Shown: positions 45,492-58,297, counted from the first letter of the stretch. The stretch: DNA of 64,000 nucleotides from Epiperipatus broadwayi (GCA_028023455.1 JAQFVV010000346.1:436001-500000), one strand, 5' to 3'. The notes: generated by a model not told the origin, from the letters alone. Numbers and translations are program-made.

Positions 45492-48400
45492 TGTAAGAAA
45501 ATGTTTCTAGAAACTGTGAATTAGTTGTATAGTCTCTCAACAGCAATTAGTTGGATGTAGAATTCTTTGAGTAGCATTTTGAAAGATGTTTGCCGTAGAT
45601 AATGAAACAATAAAATATTTGTAGATATATTTTTTTACTTCACACTTATAAATCCAAAAGTCAAGTGTTAATAAATATCCTCACTCTTCCTGCTTATACA
45701 TTATTATAAGTATTGAAATTTGATATGTTTGTTGGAAAATAAAAATTTTCACAATTCATGTTTTTATTATTTCTTAGCAATGCAAAACAAACAAAATGAA
45801 AATAATATCTTATTACAAAAGGATCTTCCAAAATTAACTTTTATCAATTAAAATCCAACAGCAAAGTGTTTGGAGATTTATTTATTTTCAAAAAATAAAA
45901 TGAAACTTTTCACTATTTACTTCATTATTATGAACATTAAAACAATATCCTAATACAAATGTAGCTTAAGGGTGCAAAAAAAATACCAACTACAGGTTCA
46001 TCAAAACCAAACAACTTTTATATTTATATTTTATGGGATAGGAATTTACATGTTCATTAAAATTTTGCAACCTTCATTCTACAATTTTTTTAAAATGTTG
46101 AAATCTATCAAATGCAATATTTTTGATAAAAATACAATTAACACATTTTATTCAATTTTTTCCCAAAGAAATGCACAAAACATGCATTATTTATTTTCAC
46201 TTTTCAATAGTTGTTCCATTTATTGCTTTATATTATCAATAAGGGTTTGATGGTTTCCCTAAATGCCTACAAAAATATCAGAACACTTACTAAATGATAA
46301 ATATATTTTTATTTATGCAATATGTAGTTATCTGTATGTTGTAATATGACAGTTATCTTATCCAAAGATAGATCACAGAACAGACTTTTTTTGCCTTCAA
46401 TATGATAATCATCACACTTGTTTGTGGAGCACAGAAACATGAATATTGACTAGAATGCACCTATATTTGTATGCACCTCACTGCATGAGCCAAATCATGT
46501 AATAAAAGAGGAATATTATGTTCTTAATGTAACCTCATAAACACCAATTAAAGATCAAATGAAAATGAAATGTGCAATTATGTATAAATGTTTCAGTCTT
46601 TTTAGTCGATAGTTAGATTATAGGACTGATTTCTGTCTGTGAGCATGATAATACTCATCACCAGTGTTCATATTTTAGTTTGCTCCATGATTGTAGATGT
46701 GATGGATATTACCATGTTGGTAGAAGTCATCCCTCAATCTTTCAGCTATGGCATTCTCTAGTCACTATTTTGTTGGGCTGCTTTGAGAATGCAATATTCT
46801 ATTTTTACCAAATGATTTAGCATTAGTGTGATGCATATAAATATTGATATGGCTATTTTCATAGATTGTGGTAAAAATGGAATCATTGCATTGATATGTG
46901 ATATAGGATTATTGACAGTTATGTTTAAAATCTTTTGTCTTCAGTTTTTAGTATTGTATATTCATTATAACATTTGAAATATTTCTGATAATAACCTTAT
47001 GTATACTTCTACTCTTCCGTAGAATGAAGTATTTCTTTTTGTTTTGATCAATAAGAATAATTATAAACATTTACACTGCAGTATTCAATATTAAGATTTT
47101 TTTTTTTCTCATCGTATTTAATAATTTGTAAAATATGATATAACAAGCAGATATCCTTAAAATTCTCATTTGCTTTTTTTTTTGTTTGTATGTTTATTTT
47201 TTTAAAAAATCTTACCTTATTATTAGATATGTTTTTATGTGAATAATTATTTTAGAAGCCACTCATATAAAACATACTGTAATACATAGAAATTCTAAAT
47301 AAACAGAAGTAATCAGATGTAATTAAATTGGAGCAACATTCTTTTCCCATGTGTTTTTTGCTATTATATAATTATATTTGATAATTGTGAATATAATGGA
47401 AATGAAGCCATAAGAGAGGGGAAATATTATTGCTAAAAGTTTGCTGTAGAATATCTTTTACGAAAATAAATAGCCATAATTTTTCACCCATGGAAGGTTT
47501 TCATTCTTTTTTTTATAAGCTAGAGTAATAATATTAAGCAAAGAAAAAAAAATCTCAAGATTTTGCTTCTAATGATGGAAAAAATTAACATTTTAGGTTC
47601 AATGGCAAAAGCATATTTTTACTTTTAATGTTAATATTGTCAATCCATAATAGTTTAATGGTATTTATCTACAGAGATGTATGCTCCACCAACCATATTA
47701 ATACACCCAGAAAACTAAGAACAATTATCTATTATTGTTTTTGCTAAAAAATTGATAGGAATTATCTTTTTGTGAAAAATTTATTGCATTGGGTTACACA
47801 GCAAAATATTTCTTTTATAAAATCAATCACAATATAAGCAATATTTAATATTAAAAACAACCTGAATTTTGATTATCATATTACTCTATATTGTACAAAT
47901 TTAATCATTTCAGATCAAAAATAAAAGCTGTTTTACTATATCTTATAAGTATACAACCTTTTGAAAACAGTAAAAGGAATTACAAGTATTATGTCATTTA
48001 TATAATGAACTTATTACACATAGTCACAGATGGAATTTTTATATATATGTGTAGTGTTTAAATTGTACCAAAGAATGTGCTAAATAATTAAATACAGTAA
48101 GGTCTGTGTGATACAACAAATTGTTGGATTCCAAAAATTATTTCTTCAGTTCATTGTAACTTCCATTGAAATACGTATAATCATTCCAGATATACTTTAA
48201 AGAGAGTAAATTAATTTACATATTTTAATAAAAATTTACAAACTTGATTTTAGAACTTCTGGTTTTTGTTTTTTTTTTGCATGATAATATTCAGCAGCGG
48301 CAGTTTTTTCTGTACATGCCTGACATTACTATGCCATCCAGGTCTTTTTCTAAATCTGGTGAATTGTATTTTTCTAACTTTTTTTTTTCAGGAGCAACAC

Positions 48401-49069
48401 ATGTACTAAGAGTCTTAGCAAAAAATTTACAAGCAATTGCCTTGCATTTTAATGATTGATCAACTCATTAACTAAGCTAGCATTTGCTTTTCATCAATCT
48501 GCATTAGCTAAAATATTTCTAATTGTTTCTTGATCTTATAACATAACCTACTCGGTCTGAAATATCTTTCAGTATTTAAGATGTATTCCTTCTCTTTTAG
48601 AAATAATTTTTTTTCGCTTTAATACTAATTAATATTTCTAATTCTATTTTTCCGGCTCATGATTAATGTTAATATTTATATATATAAACATTATAGATAA
48701 AGTTGAAGAAATTGTAGAAGAAAAATGAAATGCAATAAGTTCACAAAATGTAATAAAGATGTCTGAATTGCTATGAAAAGGCTTAGGCAAATATTTGCAA
48801 ATTCAGCCAGTAGCACTAGTTGTAAAACATTTGATATTTCAGCCTGTAGTATTTGTTGATTGAGCTATTCTGTGTTTAGCATTTAGATTTCTGCCGCTTT
48901 TACCAAAATTTTGTTGAAATTTTTTTTTTTATGTAAACAATCAGTTTTCTTATTTTGCTTTATGGTTTATGGTTAAAATTATTACAGTTTGTGCACTTAG
49001 GAAAATATTTTTTTCAAAATATGCACAATATTTTGACTATTAGCATCAAAATAGGAAATTAATGAAATT
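45492..49069. other. AT-rich non-coding stretch, probably still MTA intron
   Basis: No protein-like frame. At 48098-48175 a CAGTAAGGTCTGTGTGATAC start followed by an AACAAATTGTTGGATTCCAA-like word resembles pogo/Tigger element sequence, but I found no partner end. The short frames at 45972 and 48244 have no recognisable domain. Confidence 0.4.
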
Positions 49070-49429
49070 CTTTATCCCAGTGTTTCCCAACCTGTGGTAC
49101 GCGTACCACTGGTGGTAGGTGGTACACGAAAAATAATCAATAATGGCGGAGATAAAAAAAAAATTAAATCATAAAAATATAGAAACGTTTTTTCCTATAA
49201 TTCATAAAAATTATTTTAATTAATATTATACAGTAAAGTTGTTAATATGTACAGTTGATAACGATCTTTAATGTTAATGATAAAATTGAAAATATGATTA
49301 AGAAATTAGATTTTTGGAAACAGTAATATATATAAGTATCGAAAACAATCAACTGGAAGTATTCGAAACTCTACAAATTTTTTTGTTTGTAAATAAGATT
49401 AGTCTGTCTCAAGATATACAAGAAAATAT

Positions 49430-49590
49430 TGTGCCAGTCAAAACATGCTTATCCATCTAACACGAGCTGGAACTCACAAAATGTACTTCAAACCCAGTCA
49501 AGCCCGAGATTTAGGTCAGGGACCAGCCTGGATTCGAACCCACTCTCCAAGCACCAGATCTAACACCCAATGGATAACATAACAATGGTA
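49430..49590 (-). mobile_element. tRNA-derived SINE nested in the hAT element
   Basis: On the minus strand, a tRNA-like head (ATCCATTGGGTGTTAGATC, then GGTGCTTGGAGAGTGGG) contains a perfect B box, GGTTCGAATCC. A body follows: AGGCTGGTCCCTGACC, then CGGGCTTGACTGGGTTTGAA, then GAGTTCCAGCTCGTGTTAGA. This family is different from the TTTGACA-tailed SINEs at 34340 and 38959. The ends are approximate. Confidence 0.6.
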
Positions 49591-49899
49591 GCACACGAGA
49601 TTTAATTCTTCATCTGGCCCACTAGCAAATCGTAGAAAACAATAAGACTCATGGACTTAAACATATATATAAACAACTTAAATACGAGACTCCACAGATA
49701 AAATCTAACATATTTAAATAATAGGGGCTTTACTAATGAATACTTAGGGGCAATTAGTGAATTGGATTGATTTAATAATGAGACAGAAACTGATATATGA
49801 TGAATTAAAATATATTTATTGACAATTGTTGTTGGCAAATGCATACAGGCATTTCATTTATAAAGTAACATTCTCTAGACTATTTGAACAATAATTGAT

Positions 49900-51860
49900 G
49901 TTGGCAAATAGGTTTGTGGCTATGATTTAATGGAGCCAAATATCCCGCTATACAACTAATCACTACATTAACTTATTTGTTATGTCCTTTTATAATCAGT
50001 TCGAGTGGCTCCTTTACGTAAAATCAAACCAAGTCTGGAGTGAAACTTAATACATCTTAATTATAATAAATTTATTTTAACTATGGGCTTTTAAAGCGTC
50101 CCAGATAGCTTTAGATCGAATGGGTTTTCAAGAATGCTTCGGATCAACGCCGAAGACTGCATATTAGGGAGGGAAGAGTTGGCTATAACGATTTTACTAA
50201 TATGCTAGGCACAAGTAAAGTATAATAATAAAGTGGCTCTGCGGATGGAAGAATAGTTTTAGGGTTTTTGTGACAAACAATGGTTTACCCAATAACCGGT
50301 CGTCATGCTGCTAATGGGGAACCTTTATTTGGTTCAGAGGCAGGGGACTTACGTGCTAATCTGGCCCGTAGCTCAGACTTCGCTACTGCACTACCCATAA
50401 GAGAAGATGTGCTGGCAACGCCGTGGCTCCATCTTATATATAAAACAGCACAACGAGAAAAATATTAATAAGTTTCACATCCGCCAAGCCGAAGGATATT
50501 ATAAATGAAATATCACATATTAAATGAACACAAGTTTATCAGCTTGATCAAAAGAGCCAACTCTTCTGTAGCATGAGAAATACGATATGCTACTGACAGG
50601 AATATCTATACAAACTTTACTTTATCCCGTTCAATCTCTTTAGTTATCTATAACTACTAAACTTTTAAAAAGGAGGAAAAGTATATTTAATAAGGGACTT
50701 AGGAATACTTAACTAAAAAATATACTTATGATTACACTCCAGGCTAGTTTAATCTTTAGTACCATAATAATTAAAGATTGAAAAGCCACATTTTATATTT
50801 ATATTAATTAATTTATTAAATGACAAAATATGAATTTGGTTTTGAAACAGCGCACGAAATGACGCTATATAAATAATTTAAATTTATATGTTTAAAAACA
50901 TATTCTATAATTAAATGCACGCCGTTTCGAAACATAGGCACAACTAATAATAATTAAAAATAAGCAAAAGAAAAGCAAAATATAACTGCAGTGATTAAAT
51001 TATATAGCAAAACATTAATTAACACAGAAATTTACAAAAGTATTTCATATTATAGAATTTAAAGATTAGTTGAAAAACAATTTAGAAAGAAGTTTCGATA
51101 ATATGGTTAGCTAACCTGTTTTTGAAAAAATCATGATTATTTTGGAAATTCACAGAGTGCTCTGCTATTTTAAATAATATTATAACAGTTTTATAGCTGG
51201 ACTGGATAGATTCGAGCTGGAACGAAGGTAGGTTCTTTGGCGGCTTATGGCATGTTCTTATTCAGTTGCGAGACGATTTAAAATGGTGTTGGAACGAAGG
51301 CAATTCCCTTTTAGTGGCTTATGACATCTTTTATTTGGTGTGGTTGTTGCTTCGGCATTTGATGGATTGAACTCGGCGTTCCATCACGGGAACGGCAGCA
51401 AAATTTTGCCTGACTTTAGCCGGACATTGTAAAATTAAACGATTTATAACTTGTGATATTAACAGCTCTTCAACAGCAAGATGGAGTCTATCTTCCCGCT
51501 TAAAATAAGCCCTATTTATACATTTCGACTAAACTTTAACACCTTTTTGGAATTTCATTAGCCTCGGGACCAATTGACTTTTAATTAAACAAAATAATAT
51601 AATCCAATTTCTACAACAGATAACGTCTCCGAGGTGTTATATTTAATTTACTTTAAAAAATTATTAAAACATATAAATTATATAATTTGATTCAGTTTCA
51701 TTAATTAAATTCCTTTTTAGGTGTTAAAGAATGTTAAAGCTTAGCAGAAGGAACGGTATTCTGATTGAATGATAAAGTCTTTTGTTGCAAACAAAAATCA
51801 ATCAGTAAACTAGATTTTACTTTTTACCCGGGGTGCAGTCACTAATTGATATCTTGTTTA
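49900..51860. other. LTR-like block nested in the hAT element
   Basis: Composition differs from the flanks and no protein is recognisable. A minus-strand TATA (TATAAATA, complement of 51513-51520) and a minus-strand TAAAATAAATTTATT word near 50080 fit an LTR-type promoter and polyadenylation region in minus orientation. Two similar phrases, GAACGAAGGTAGGTTCTTTG and GAACGAAGGCAATTCCCTTT, near 51220 and 51292, form a 72-bp direct repeat each followed by GGCTTATG. The 62-codon frame at 50280-50468 has no recognisable domain. Confidence 0.35.
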
Positions 51861-52374
51861 CACAAAATTCTCATTTTTAATTACAAACGGATGATTTTTA
51901 TTTTACCGAAATAAATAACTTTTAACATATTTGTTTTTATAATATTAGTTGTTTAAAAAAAAAGCTAATTTAAAGAAAATACTTTAGTTTCAATTATATA
52001 TGTAAAACATTAAATCAGAAAGCCGTTAAATATAATTTAAAGAAAATGTTTTACAGTATCTTTTTATTTAAACTTAAATATATGTATAAATCATTTTGCC
52101 GTTATTCTAAGGTTTAAATTATCCATCCACATACGAATATTATAGCGAATATAATTAAAAATTGACTGAAAATTTATAAAACATTTTATAATAATTTATG
52201 AGCATTTCTCCGCTATAATTTTATCAAACCTGTCTAATTATAGCGTGTTTTCGTAAGTAAATGGATGATGCCATTCAAGCGGCCATTGTAGCAAAGTTTT
52301 CCCGCTCGACTTATATATAACATTTTTACATATAAAATAGGTTCGAAACTAGTTCAGACGAGTAGGTCATTAGG

Positions 52375-52858
52375 TTGATGGTGAAACGGAAAGGGATTGG
52401 AGGTTTCCGTTTCAATATAATAGCACATTTAACAGGATTAAAATTGTCTTTTATTGAATATTTTCCAAAACCCGAAAACACAAATGATAATTGGATTTCA
52501 AACCCCTTCTATGCAAAAAATTTAGAAAAAGCTACATCATTATCAACAAAGGATAAAGAAAATTTAATAGAATTATCATGTGACAGAACTTTACAAGTAG
52601 AATTCAAACGACACAATCTAATTAATTTTTGGTTAAACATTAAAGAATATGAACAACTTTCAGAGAAAGCTCTTAAATTATTATTACCATTTCTTAGTAC
52701 GGAATTAGTAGGAAGAGCATTTTCTTCATACATTTTTTTAAAAAAATAAGTATCGAAACAGATTGAACGCAGCTGTAGACTTAAGGGTATACCTCGCATC
52801 ATTTGAACCAAATTTCAAAAAATTATATTGCTCGAAACAAGCACAAAGATCTCATTAA
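52375..52858 (+). pseudogene. hAT transposase C-terminal (dimerisation) domain
   Basis: The sequence encodes LKLSFIEYFPKPENTNDNWI, SNPFYAKNLEKA, then LIELSCDRTLQVEFK, NFWLNIKEYEQLSEKALKLL and LPFLSTELVGRAFSSYIFLK. After a one-base slip in the A7 run at about 52740, YRNRLNAAVDLRVYLASFEP and CSKQAQRSH follow to a TAA at 52856-52858. This matches the C-terminal part of ZBED5/SCAND3-like hAT transposases, including the domesticated vertebrate relatives, where the last segment helps the protein dimerise. The DDE catalytic half and BED zinc finger expected upstream are missing or displaced by the nested block, so the copy cannot transpose itself. It may still mark a once autonomous element. Confidence 0.85.
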
Positions 52859-52978
52859 ATTTATTTTATAAAAATATTTGATTAGGATAAGAAAATATAC
52901 TAATTGGTTTTTATAATTTTGTGTTTTTATTAAAACCATTTATTAGTAAACGAAATATGACAAAATAGTAGATAAATA

Positions 52979-53218
52979 ATGAGTTGGATCAAGGCAAATC
53001 AATCTAAATTATTTAATTTGAAAGAATGTATCAGAAAAGGATCATACCCAGAAATTAGACTCTCATTAATTCTTTATCATCTATTGTGGATTACTAGATG
53101 TAAGCTAGTATTTTATCATCAAAATTTTAATCCTATTAACTTCATGCTGAACAATATAAAGAAAACAAGAACAAGAGATAGCCTGATAATCCCTGAGGTT
53201 ATTTTTACCATGACTTGA
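52979..53218 (+). pseudogene. Possible LINE pol C-terminal fragment
   Basis: A 79-codon frame including LILYHLLWITRCKLVFYHQN and NFMLNNIKKTRTRDSLI. The spacing of Trp-Ile-Thr-x-Cys-Lys-Leu followed by a basic segment resembles the region after the knuckle in LINE 1 (CVIWATCCKLILEH near 8437-8478). It lies between the hAT transposase end and the hAT right terminus. Identification is weak. Confidence 0.3.
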
Positions 53219-53662
53219 TGGATTTATCCTCTCCACGGCCCAACCAATAGCACGATGCTTTGAAAAAGAGAAAACTCAAATTCGGGAAAACCAAATGAAG
53301 AAATGAGAAAACCCTTTGAACAAAATATATACCAAATAACCTTTAATGTAATAATTAATAAATTATTTTTGGAAAAATATGAAACTTTGAATAAACACAT
53401 ACATATAAATATGTTACAGTGAGTTTATAATTTCAGTGAGTTTATAATCTGGTGTGACGTTTAGGCATGTTTCAATGTAATTGGTCTCATTATGAGATGT
53501 GAATACATGCATGGTCACTCTATAATATTTATAATGCAAATAAAATAACACTCGCAATAACAAATTTCACAAAATACAATCATTTTTACAAAGTGGTACA
53601 ATTTAGCGTGATGTACTATCATGTGGTACGTGAGCCAAAAGAGGTTGGGAAACGCTTTATCC

Positions 53663-55731
53663 TGTTCTTTTTTATAAATTATAATAAATAAGAAAAATTA
53701 TATACAATTGCTATATATATATATATATTGTAACTGGTGGGGTGGTAGATCGTTGAGGAACATAACTAGCATGAACTTTTACTCTTTAAATAAAAAATCT
53801 AAACTTGTGAAAACAAAATTATAAGACTTTTATACAAAAAAAATATGCAATTATAAACTTATACAACCGATCTACACCAATGCAGTTTAATTATTGCACT
53901 CCACAGTCCCTTAGGCAGAGAAGAATAATATCCAGAGGATACCTGTGGCCAAGTCGGAGCTATATATATCAGACATATAACTACGACTACGTTTCAAGGG
54001 CACAGATCGTCTCGGATGCGGAATTCGACACCTATCATTCAAAGCACTTTTTTGTTTCGGAGTAAACTCCAGGCGCCAGTTAGCTACGAGAACTAACGTG
54101 TTTTGAATGATGACAAACTAATTCAGCACCTAAGAAATCCCAACTAGCTCAATCAAAAGGGTAGTATAAATATACTGTTACTTTATTTAGTGGTAAAAGA
54201 ATTGACCGACAAATACTAAGTTTTAAAGATAATTTATTTTAACTAAAGGCTCACTCTCAATTTGTAAATTACTTTATAAATTCTTAATTAACTTAACAAT
54301 GACACGTTTTTTTATATATAATAAATACACACACATTCTTAATTCATGCAATAAAACATCATATAATAAAAGCATTAAACAATATAAGACATTTAGAAAC
54401 ACGCACATCAATAGTTCATTTTATGCATGTTAAAGAGTTCATTTGTTTTACTGACTCTGGAGGTTTTAAGGATCGCAATGGCTACATTAATATCAGAAAT
54501 GGAAATAAGAAAATGTTTATTTATTACCTATAGGATTTTAGACATTGACATCTCGCTGTTTGCTGCTTCATGTTATTTTTTTCCAACCAGTTGGATTTGA
54601 GGTTTTGTGGATGTTCTTATGATTTTTATTTTGTGGCACTATTATTCAAGACAGACATCTGATGGTTTCAAGTTATCAGGCAGGCATCACTTATTGGGCA
54701 GGCCGCTGGTGTTATATCGGACTAAGGCTAGAGTCTGGCCGTATGCCTCCAACAGCTATTAACACTGTTGTCATGAAAAACACTGATTCTTGATACGTGA
54801 TAGACTGATTGTAAAAACTCAACTGATTGACTCTGAATCTGATTTTCATTCTATTTATATGATGACCTGTTGTTACTTTGTTAATTAATTTTTATATCCG
54901 CCAGCTATATCCATTGTTGAAATTCGTTCAGTTTTTGATTAAATTCTGATAAGATTTTAATGCTGTTTTTAGTTGGTAGCCATTGCTAATTCAGTTGTTT
55001 ATGGATTTTTACTTAGTAGCCATTGCTAATTCTGTTTTTTTAATTTTTAACTTTTGTATATCATTTTATTAACATGCGCATTTTATTATACTTTTTTATT
55101 TTTAAAATCATCTCATTATAAACAATCTTATTTATTTTAAATAAATGGGAAGAGATTTTTTTTTACCTTAAATGAAAAGAGATACTTTTAAAAGAGATAC
55201 TTTTAATTTTATGTAAAAGATTTATTTTTTAACTGTTATAACTTTAACTTTTATTTACTTGAAATTCAACTACTTAATTCCCCCCCTTCCAATTACTCTT
55301 TAATACATAAAACTATGAATTAATTAACTTTTAGCAAACCGTATTTTGTTTTAAACCAATAATAATAAAAAACTCTTCAGACTTCTATAAATTTATTTAT
55401 TTCAAACGAAATGTTTTTACAGTGATTTTATTATTCGTTATCAATTTTAAACTTTACGCGGTTTATGAAAATTTTTATTTTTAACAATTGTAAACACAGT
55501 TATCCATGGAGCACTATTATTCATTAGCGGTACAATATATATATATATTAATAATACTTATACATAAAAAGGTTTTTATGCACATGGTTTCATGCCCATT
55601 TCAAATGTAAAAAATTGACTATATAATAGCACAACCATATACAGATTAAATAATATATACATTATACAATTTTATATATATTCTGTTATATAATTTTCAA
55701 TTTATTTTAATTGACCTCTTGTTAACTAAAT
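53663..55731. mobile_element. Probable minus-strand LTR-type block
   Basis: A minus-strand TATA (complement of 54852-54859, TATAAATA) is followed on that strand by an AAAATAAATTATC polyadenylation-like word near 54232. At 54072-54078 comes TGGCGCC on the minus strand, which is the form a primer-binding site takes just after a 5' LTR. The TATA-to-PBS distance is about 0.77 kb, close to that of the LTR at 60516 onward. No gag or pol is recognised below it. The 61-codon frame at 53880-54065 is probably chance. (TA)n at 53721-53739. Confidence 0.4.
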
Positions 55732-56010
55732 TTATTGAAGTTTTGCTAATGTTTGTACAATTGTTTTATGTTTAATATGTTTCATGTATATGTATATATG
55801 TCTTCTCCTTGGATCTTTAATGTAATTTAGCGGTTTAATATTTTTTGTGGCAGCTATTTTATGCCCATATATTAAGTAATGAATGTATAAAGCAGATTTA
55901 TCATCTCGTCTGTTAATCACATTGTTATGTTCTTTGGCTCTTACCTCTAACTGTTTCCCTGTATGATTGTAGTAAATCATATTGTGACAGTAACAGTTAA
56001 TTTTCTATCC
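55732..56010 (-). pseudogene. Penelope-like element, GIY-YIG endonuclease end
   Basis: On the minus strand an INCYCHNMIYYNHTGKQLEV segment is followed by RAKEHNNVINRRDDKSALYI and HYLIYGHKI. This is the C-terminal GIY-YIG-type domain of Penelope-like elements, whose usual form is C-x-C...YIGxTxxxLxxRxKEH...SALxxHxxxxGH. The Gly of the second signature is Asn here (YYN for YIG), so the site is probably inactive. The catalytic-type Arg and the EH pair are present. An in-frame TAG lies just upstream of the recognised domain and no RT follows in the same orientation, so this is an isolated 3' fragment. The domain nicks target DNA in intact elements. Confidence 0.75.
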
Positions 56011-56514
56011 AATTTTTTTTTGTGTATGTTAAATCATCTCATAATTTATAATTACCTATTAATTTATTCATACTTTAACTATTTGACCATCTAATATTTA
56101 TATGCCTATCAATAAAAGTTTTGTTCTTTATTATAAATTTAAGAAATATTAGATATAGAAAAAGATAAACAGTTTTTTGTGACAAAGGATGCGTTTTAGT
56201 GATAGTTGCATGTATTTACTAAACAATCATTGCATAAATCTTACTTTAGAACGAAAAAGATGTTTGTTCATTACACGTGTTCTCTTTGCACTCATTGTAT
56301 TTTACCATTACTATATTTATTTAAAAGCACTATACATGTTCTCATTGATCTGCCATTACTATATTTATTTAAAAGAAACTAATTATAGTGAAGTAGATTA
56401 AATACAATTTTAAGCCTGATGTTTTGTATTCCATAGATAAGGTCATTAATTGAAGCTAAAATGAAACTGATATTATGTGGATAATAGTTATTGATTAATA
56501 GACAAACCCCCAAG
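56011..56514. other. AT-rich spacer
   Basis: No domain recognised. Two copies of CATTACTATATTTATTTAAAA near 56307 and 56353 form a short direct repeat, 46 bp apart. Confidence 0.45.
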
Positions 56515-56608
56515 GAAAAAAAGAAGAGGAAGAGGGAAAAAAAGAAAAAAAAAAAAAAAAAAAAAAGAAAAAAGGACGAAGAAAAAAAAAAAAAAAAAAA
56601 AAAAAAAA
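56515..56608. repeat. Polypurine / polypyrimidine tract of about 94 bp
   Basis: Almost pure A and G on the + strand with A runs of 23 and 28. It falls next to the integrase tail of the gypsy-type element, and the large low-complexity frames on both strands here are artefacts. It could be an expanded simple repeat or an A-rich insertion. Confidence 0.8.
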
Positions 56609-56714
56609 TTCTAGTTTGGCTCACTGGGTTCATTTTGACCCATACTCTATCCCATGTTTTAAACTTATCAGTCAGGCCTCCTTTCCGCACGGTCCGGAGC
56701 TTGGTGCAGTGTTC

Positions 56715-56942
56715 CTATTTTTTTCTTGCTTCTTCATGATTTCTCCCTTTGTCAATGTTTTCTGGACTAGCGGGTAATGTGGATTTATATAATCGAGGTA
56801 TCGCTTGTCCGAATTGAAGTCTTACAGGTACAAATCCGGTAGATTCATTATGAGTCCAATTTATGAAATTTAACACCCTTGGGAGTTGTTTAACCCATCC
56901 TCTATGGTTGGACGCAGTATATACCCTGAAGAGGCGTCCCAA
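56715..56942 (-). pseudogene. Gypsy-type integrase C-terminal part
   Basis: The sequence encodes SNHRGWVKQLPRVLNFINWT and HNESTGFVPVRLQFGQAIPR, matching the family's HxxWxxxLPxxxFxxNxxxHxSTGFxPxxLxFG region after the catalytic Glu. A further frame at 56625-56690 gives FKTWDRVWVKMNPVSQT, the usual GDxVWV tail, before the polypurine tract. The reading frame in between is interrupted. Confidence 0.83.
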
Positions 56943-57084
56943 CTCTCATCACCCGCTCACAAGGGTTGGATTGCGGATTTCGTATGGATGACAGTATGTG
57001 TTTTACCTCCATTCTCTATCCACTGTTGCCAATCATAAGATGTGTCGACCAAGCTACCCTTTTAAAATATCGTACCTCAAAGGC

Positions 57085-57297
57085 TCATATGGCATTTCTA
57101 ATATTGTCCTGGGTCACCAGATATGCCGACACACATTTTGAAATAAGGTCATATACTACTAGTAGATATTTCATTTCCCCAAGGGATGGCAATGGTCCAT
57201 AGAAATCAATAGTCACCAGGTCATTGGATTCCTTAGGGATGATAGGATTTAATGGACCTTGATATGACTTGTTTGCTGGTTTTGTCTTCTGACACAT
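57085..57297 (-). pseudogene. Gypsy-type integrase catalytic core, first part
   Basis: It begins CQKTKPANKSYQGPLNPI, then ESNDLVTIDFYGPLPSLGEM and KYLLVVYDLISKCVSAYLVT. The first catalytic Asp (TIDFYGPLP) is present. The second Asp, expected about 55-60 residues on, is not seen because the frame breaks near 57085; the Asp in LVVYD is the usual structural VxD position. Confidence 0.85.
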
Positions 57298-57547
57298 TTC
57301 GCATGAGCTTACTATCCTGGCGACCTGTGCTCATATTCAGCCAATGGAACGATGTCCTCAATAAGCCTTCCACTTTATTTATACCATAGTGCCCATACAA
57401 CTGATGGGTGTACTCAATAAAACCTTCCTGTAAACTCTCTGGTATAATCATTTTCCACTGATCCCTTTGTGGGTCAGTGATATACCACGGGATCCCTTCT
57501 TTCAGGCGGCATCTCTCACCAGCATTAGTATCTTCTGTTTCTCCCAC
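57233..57547 (-). pseudogene. Gypsy-type integrase zinc-finger region
   Basis: The sequence encodes IPWYITDPQRDQWKMIIPES, then HQLYGHYGINKVEGLLRTSF with the two His of the HHCC finger. The Cys pair lies in another frame near 57300 (SCEMCQKTK). The frame slips near 57325. The HHCC finger stabilises the integrase multimer on LTR ends. Confidence 0.82.
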
Positions 57548-57646
57548 TTCATCTTTGTCTTCTAGTTGGTCAATAATTTTCTTGTAGGTAGGGCTTTGCC
57601 GTTGTACCTTTTATAGGTGTCTCAATCCTTCTACAGTGCCTTCTAA

Positions 57647-58021
57647 TTATACACTTGCCAAACAGATATCTTTCATCTGCAGATGGTCCTGGGTATCGGG
57701 AATAATATTCTGGCTCAATGTGTCGGCTACCATATTTTCAGTGCCCTTACAATACCGGATGGAATAATTGAACTCCTGGAGAAAAAGGCTCCATCGGATT
57801 AGCCTACTATTTGTTAAATAACTGTGGTTTAAGAATTCCAGGCTCTTATGATCTGTCCTAACAATCGTTTCCGATCCTATCAAGAATTGGCGGAACTTCT
57901 GAAATGCCCACACCACAGCCAAGACCTCTTTCTCTGTTACACAGTAATTAATCTCTGCACCTATCAATGATCTGCTGACAAAATAAATTATGCTCAAGCT
58001 ACCATCCTCTTGAGCTTGCAT
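57647..58021 (-). pseudogene. Gypsy-type RNase H domain
   Basis: The sequence encodes IIYFVSRSLIGAEINYCVTE, KEVLAVVWAFQKFRQFLIG and VRTDHKSLEFLNHSYLTNSR, then RWSLFLQEFNYSIRYCKGTE and NMVADTLSQ. These are the standard landmarks of the gypsy RNase H: catalytic Glu in TEKE, Asp in TDHKSL and Asp in VADxLS. A stop separates it from the DASxxGxGAxL-like segment upstream (58030-58070), where the first catalytic Asp should be. In an intact element this domain degrades the RNA strand after reverse transcription. Confidence 0.87.
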
Positions 58022-58297
58022 AGGAGCTGCACCTAACCCATACCCACTACTCTGTACCTATATAATAAACGGTTTCCTCAGTTCAGGGTAAACCAACATC
58101 ACTTGGCTAAGGAACTTCTCTTTAATAACCCTAAAATTGGTCTCGTGCCCTTCCGTCCATTTCTATGATGTTCCCTTACGTAATAATTGCAGCTGAGGCT
58201 CCATGTCTGAAGCAAAGTTTTTATAAAATTTATTATAGAAATTACACTGCCTCAAAAATGATCTCACCTGTTTTGGTGTTCGAGGGGCTGGGAAATC

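Larger units (their letters stand above)
49070..53662 (+). mobile_element. hAT transposon with 8-bp target duplication and nested insertions
   Basis: The left terminus CAGTGTTTCCCAACCTGTGG starts at 49078; the right terminus, complemented, reads CGTTTCCCAACCTCTTTTGG and ends at 53654. Both are followed inward by a GTACCAC box (ACGCGTACCACTGG and CACGTACCACATG). Perfect 8-bp direct repeats CTTTATCC lie outside both ends (49070-49077 and 53655-53662), the hallmark of hAT transposition. The 4577-bp interior carries the C-terminal transposase domain (52375-52858), a SINE (49430-49590), an LTR-like block (about 49900-51860) and a possible LINE C-terminal fragment (52979-53218). The CAGTGTTTCCCAACC terminus is common to many animal hAT elements. 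Confidence 0.85.

Noticed and set aside
56379-56739. Reading frames of 82 and 103 codons on opposite strands, rich in Lys or Phe
   Set aside because: They translate the polypurine/polypyrimidine tract at 56515-56608. Only the few codons of integrase tail at 56625-56690 are meaningful.
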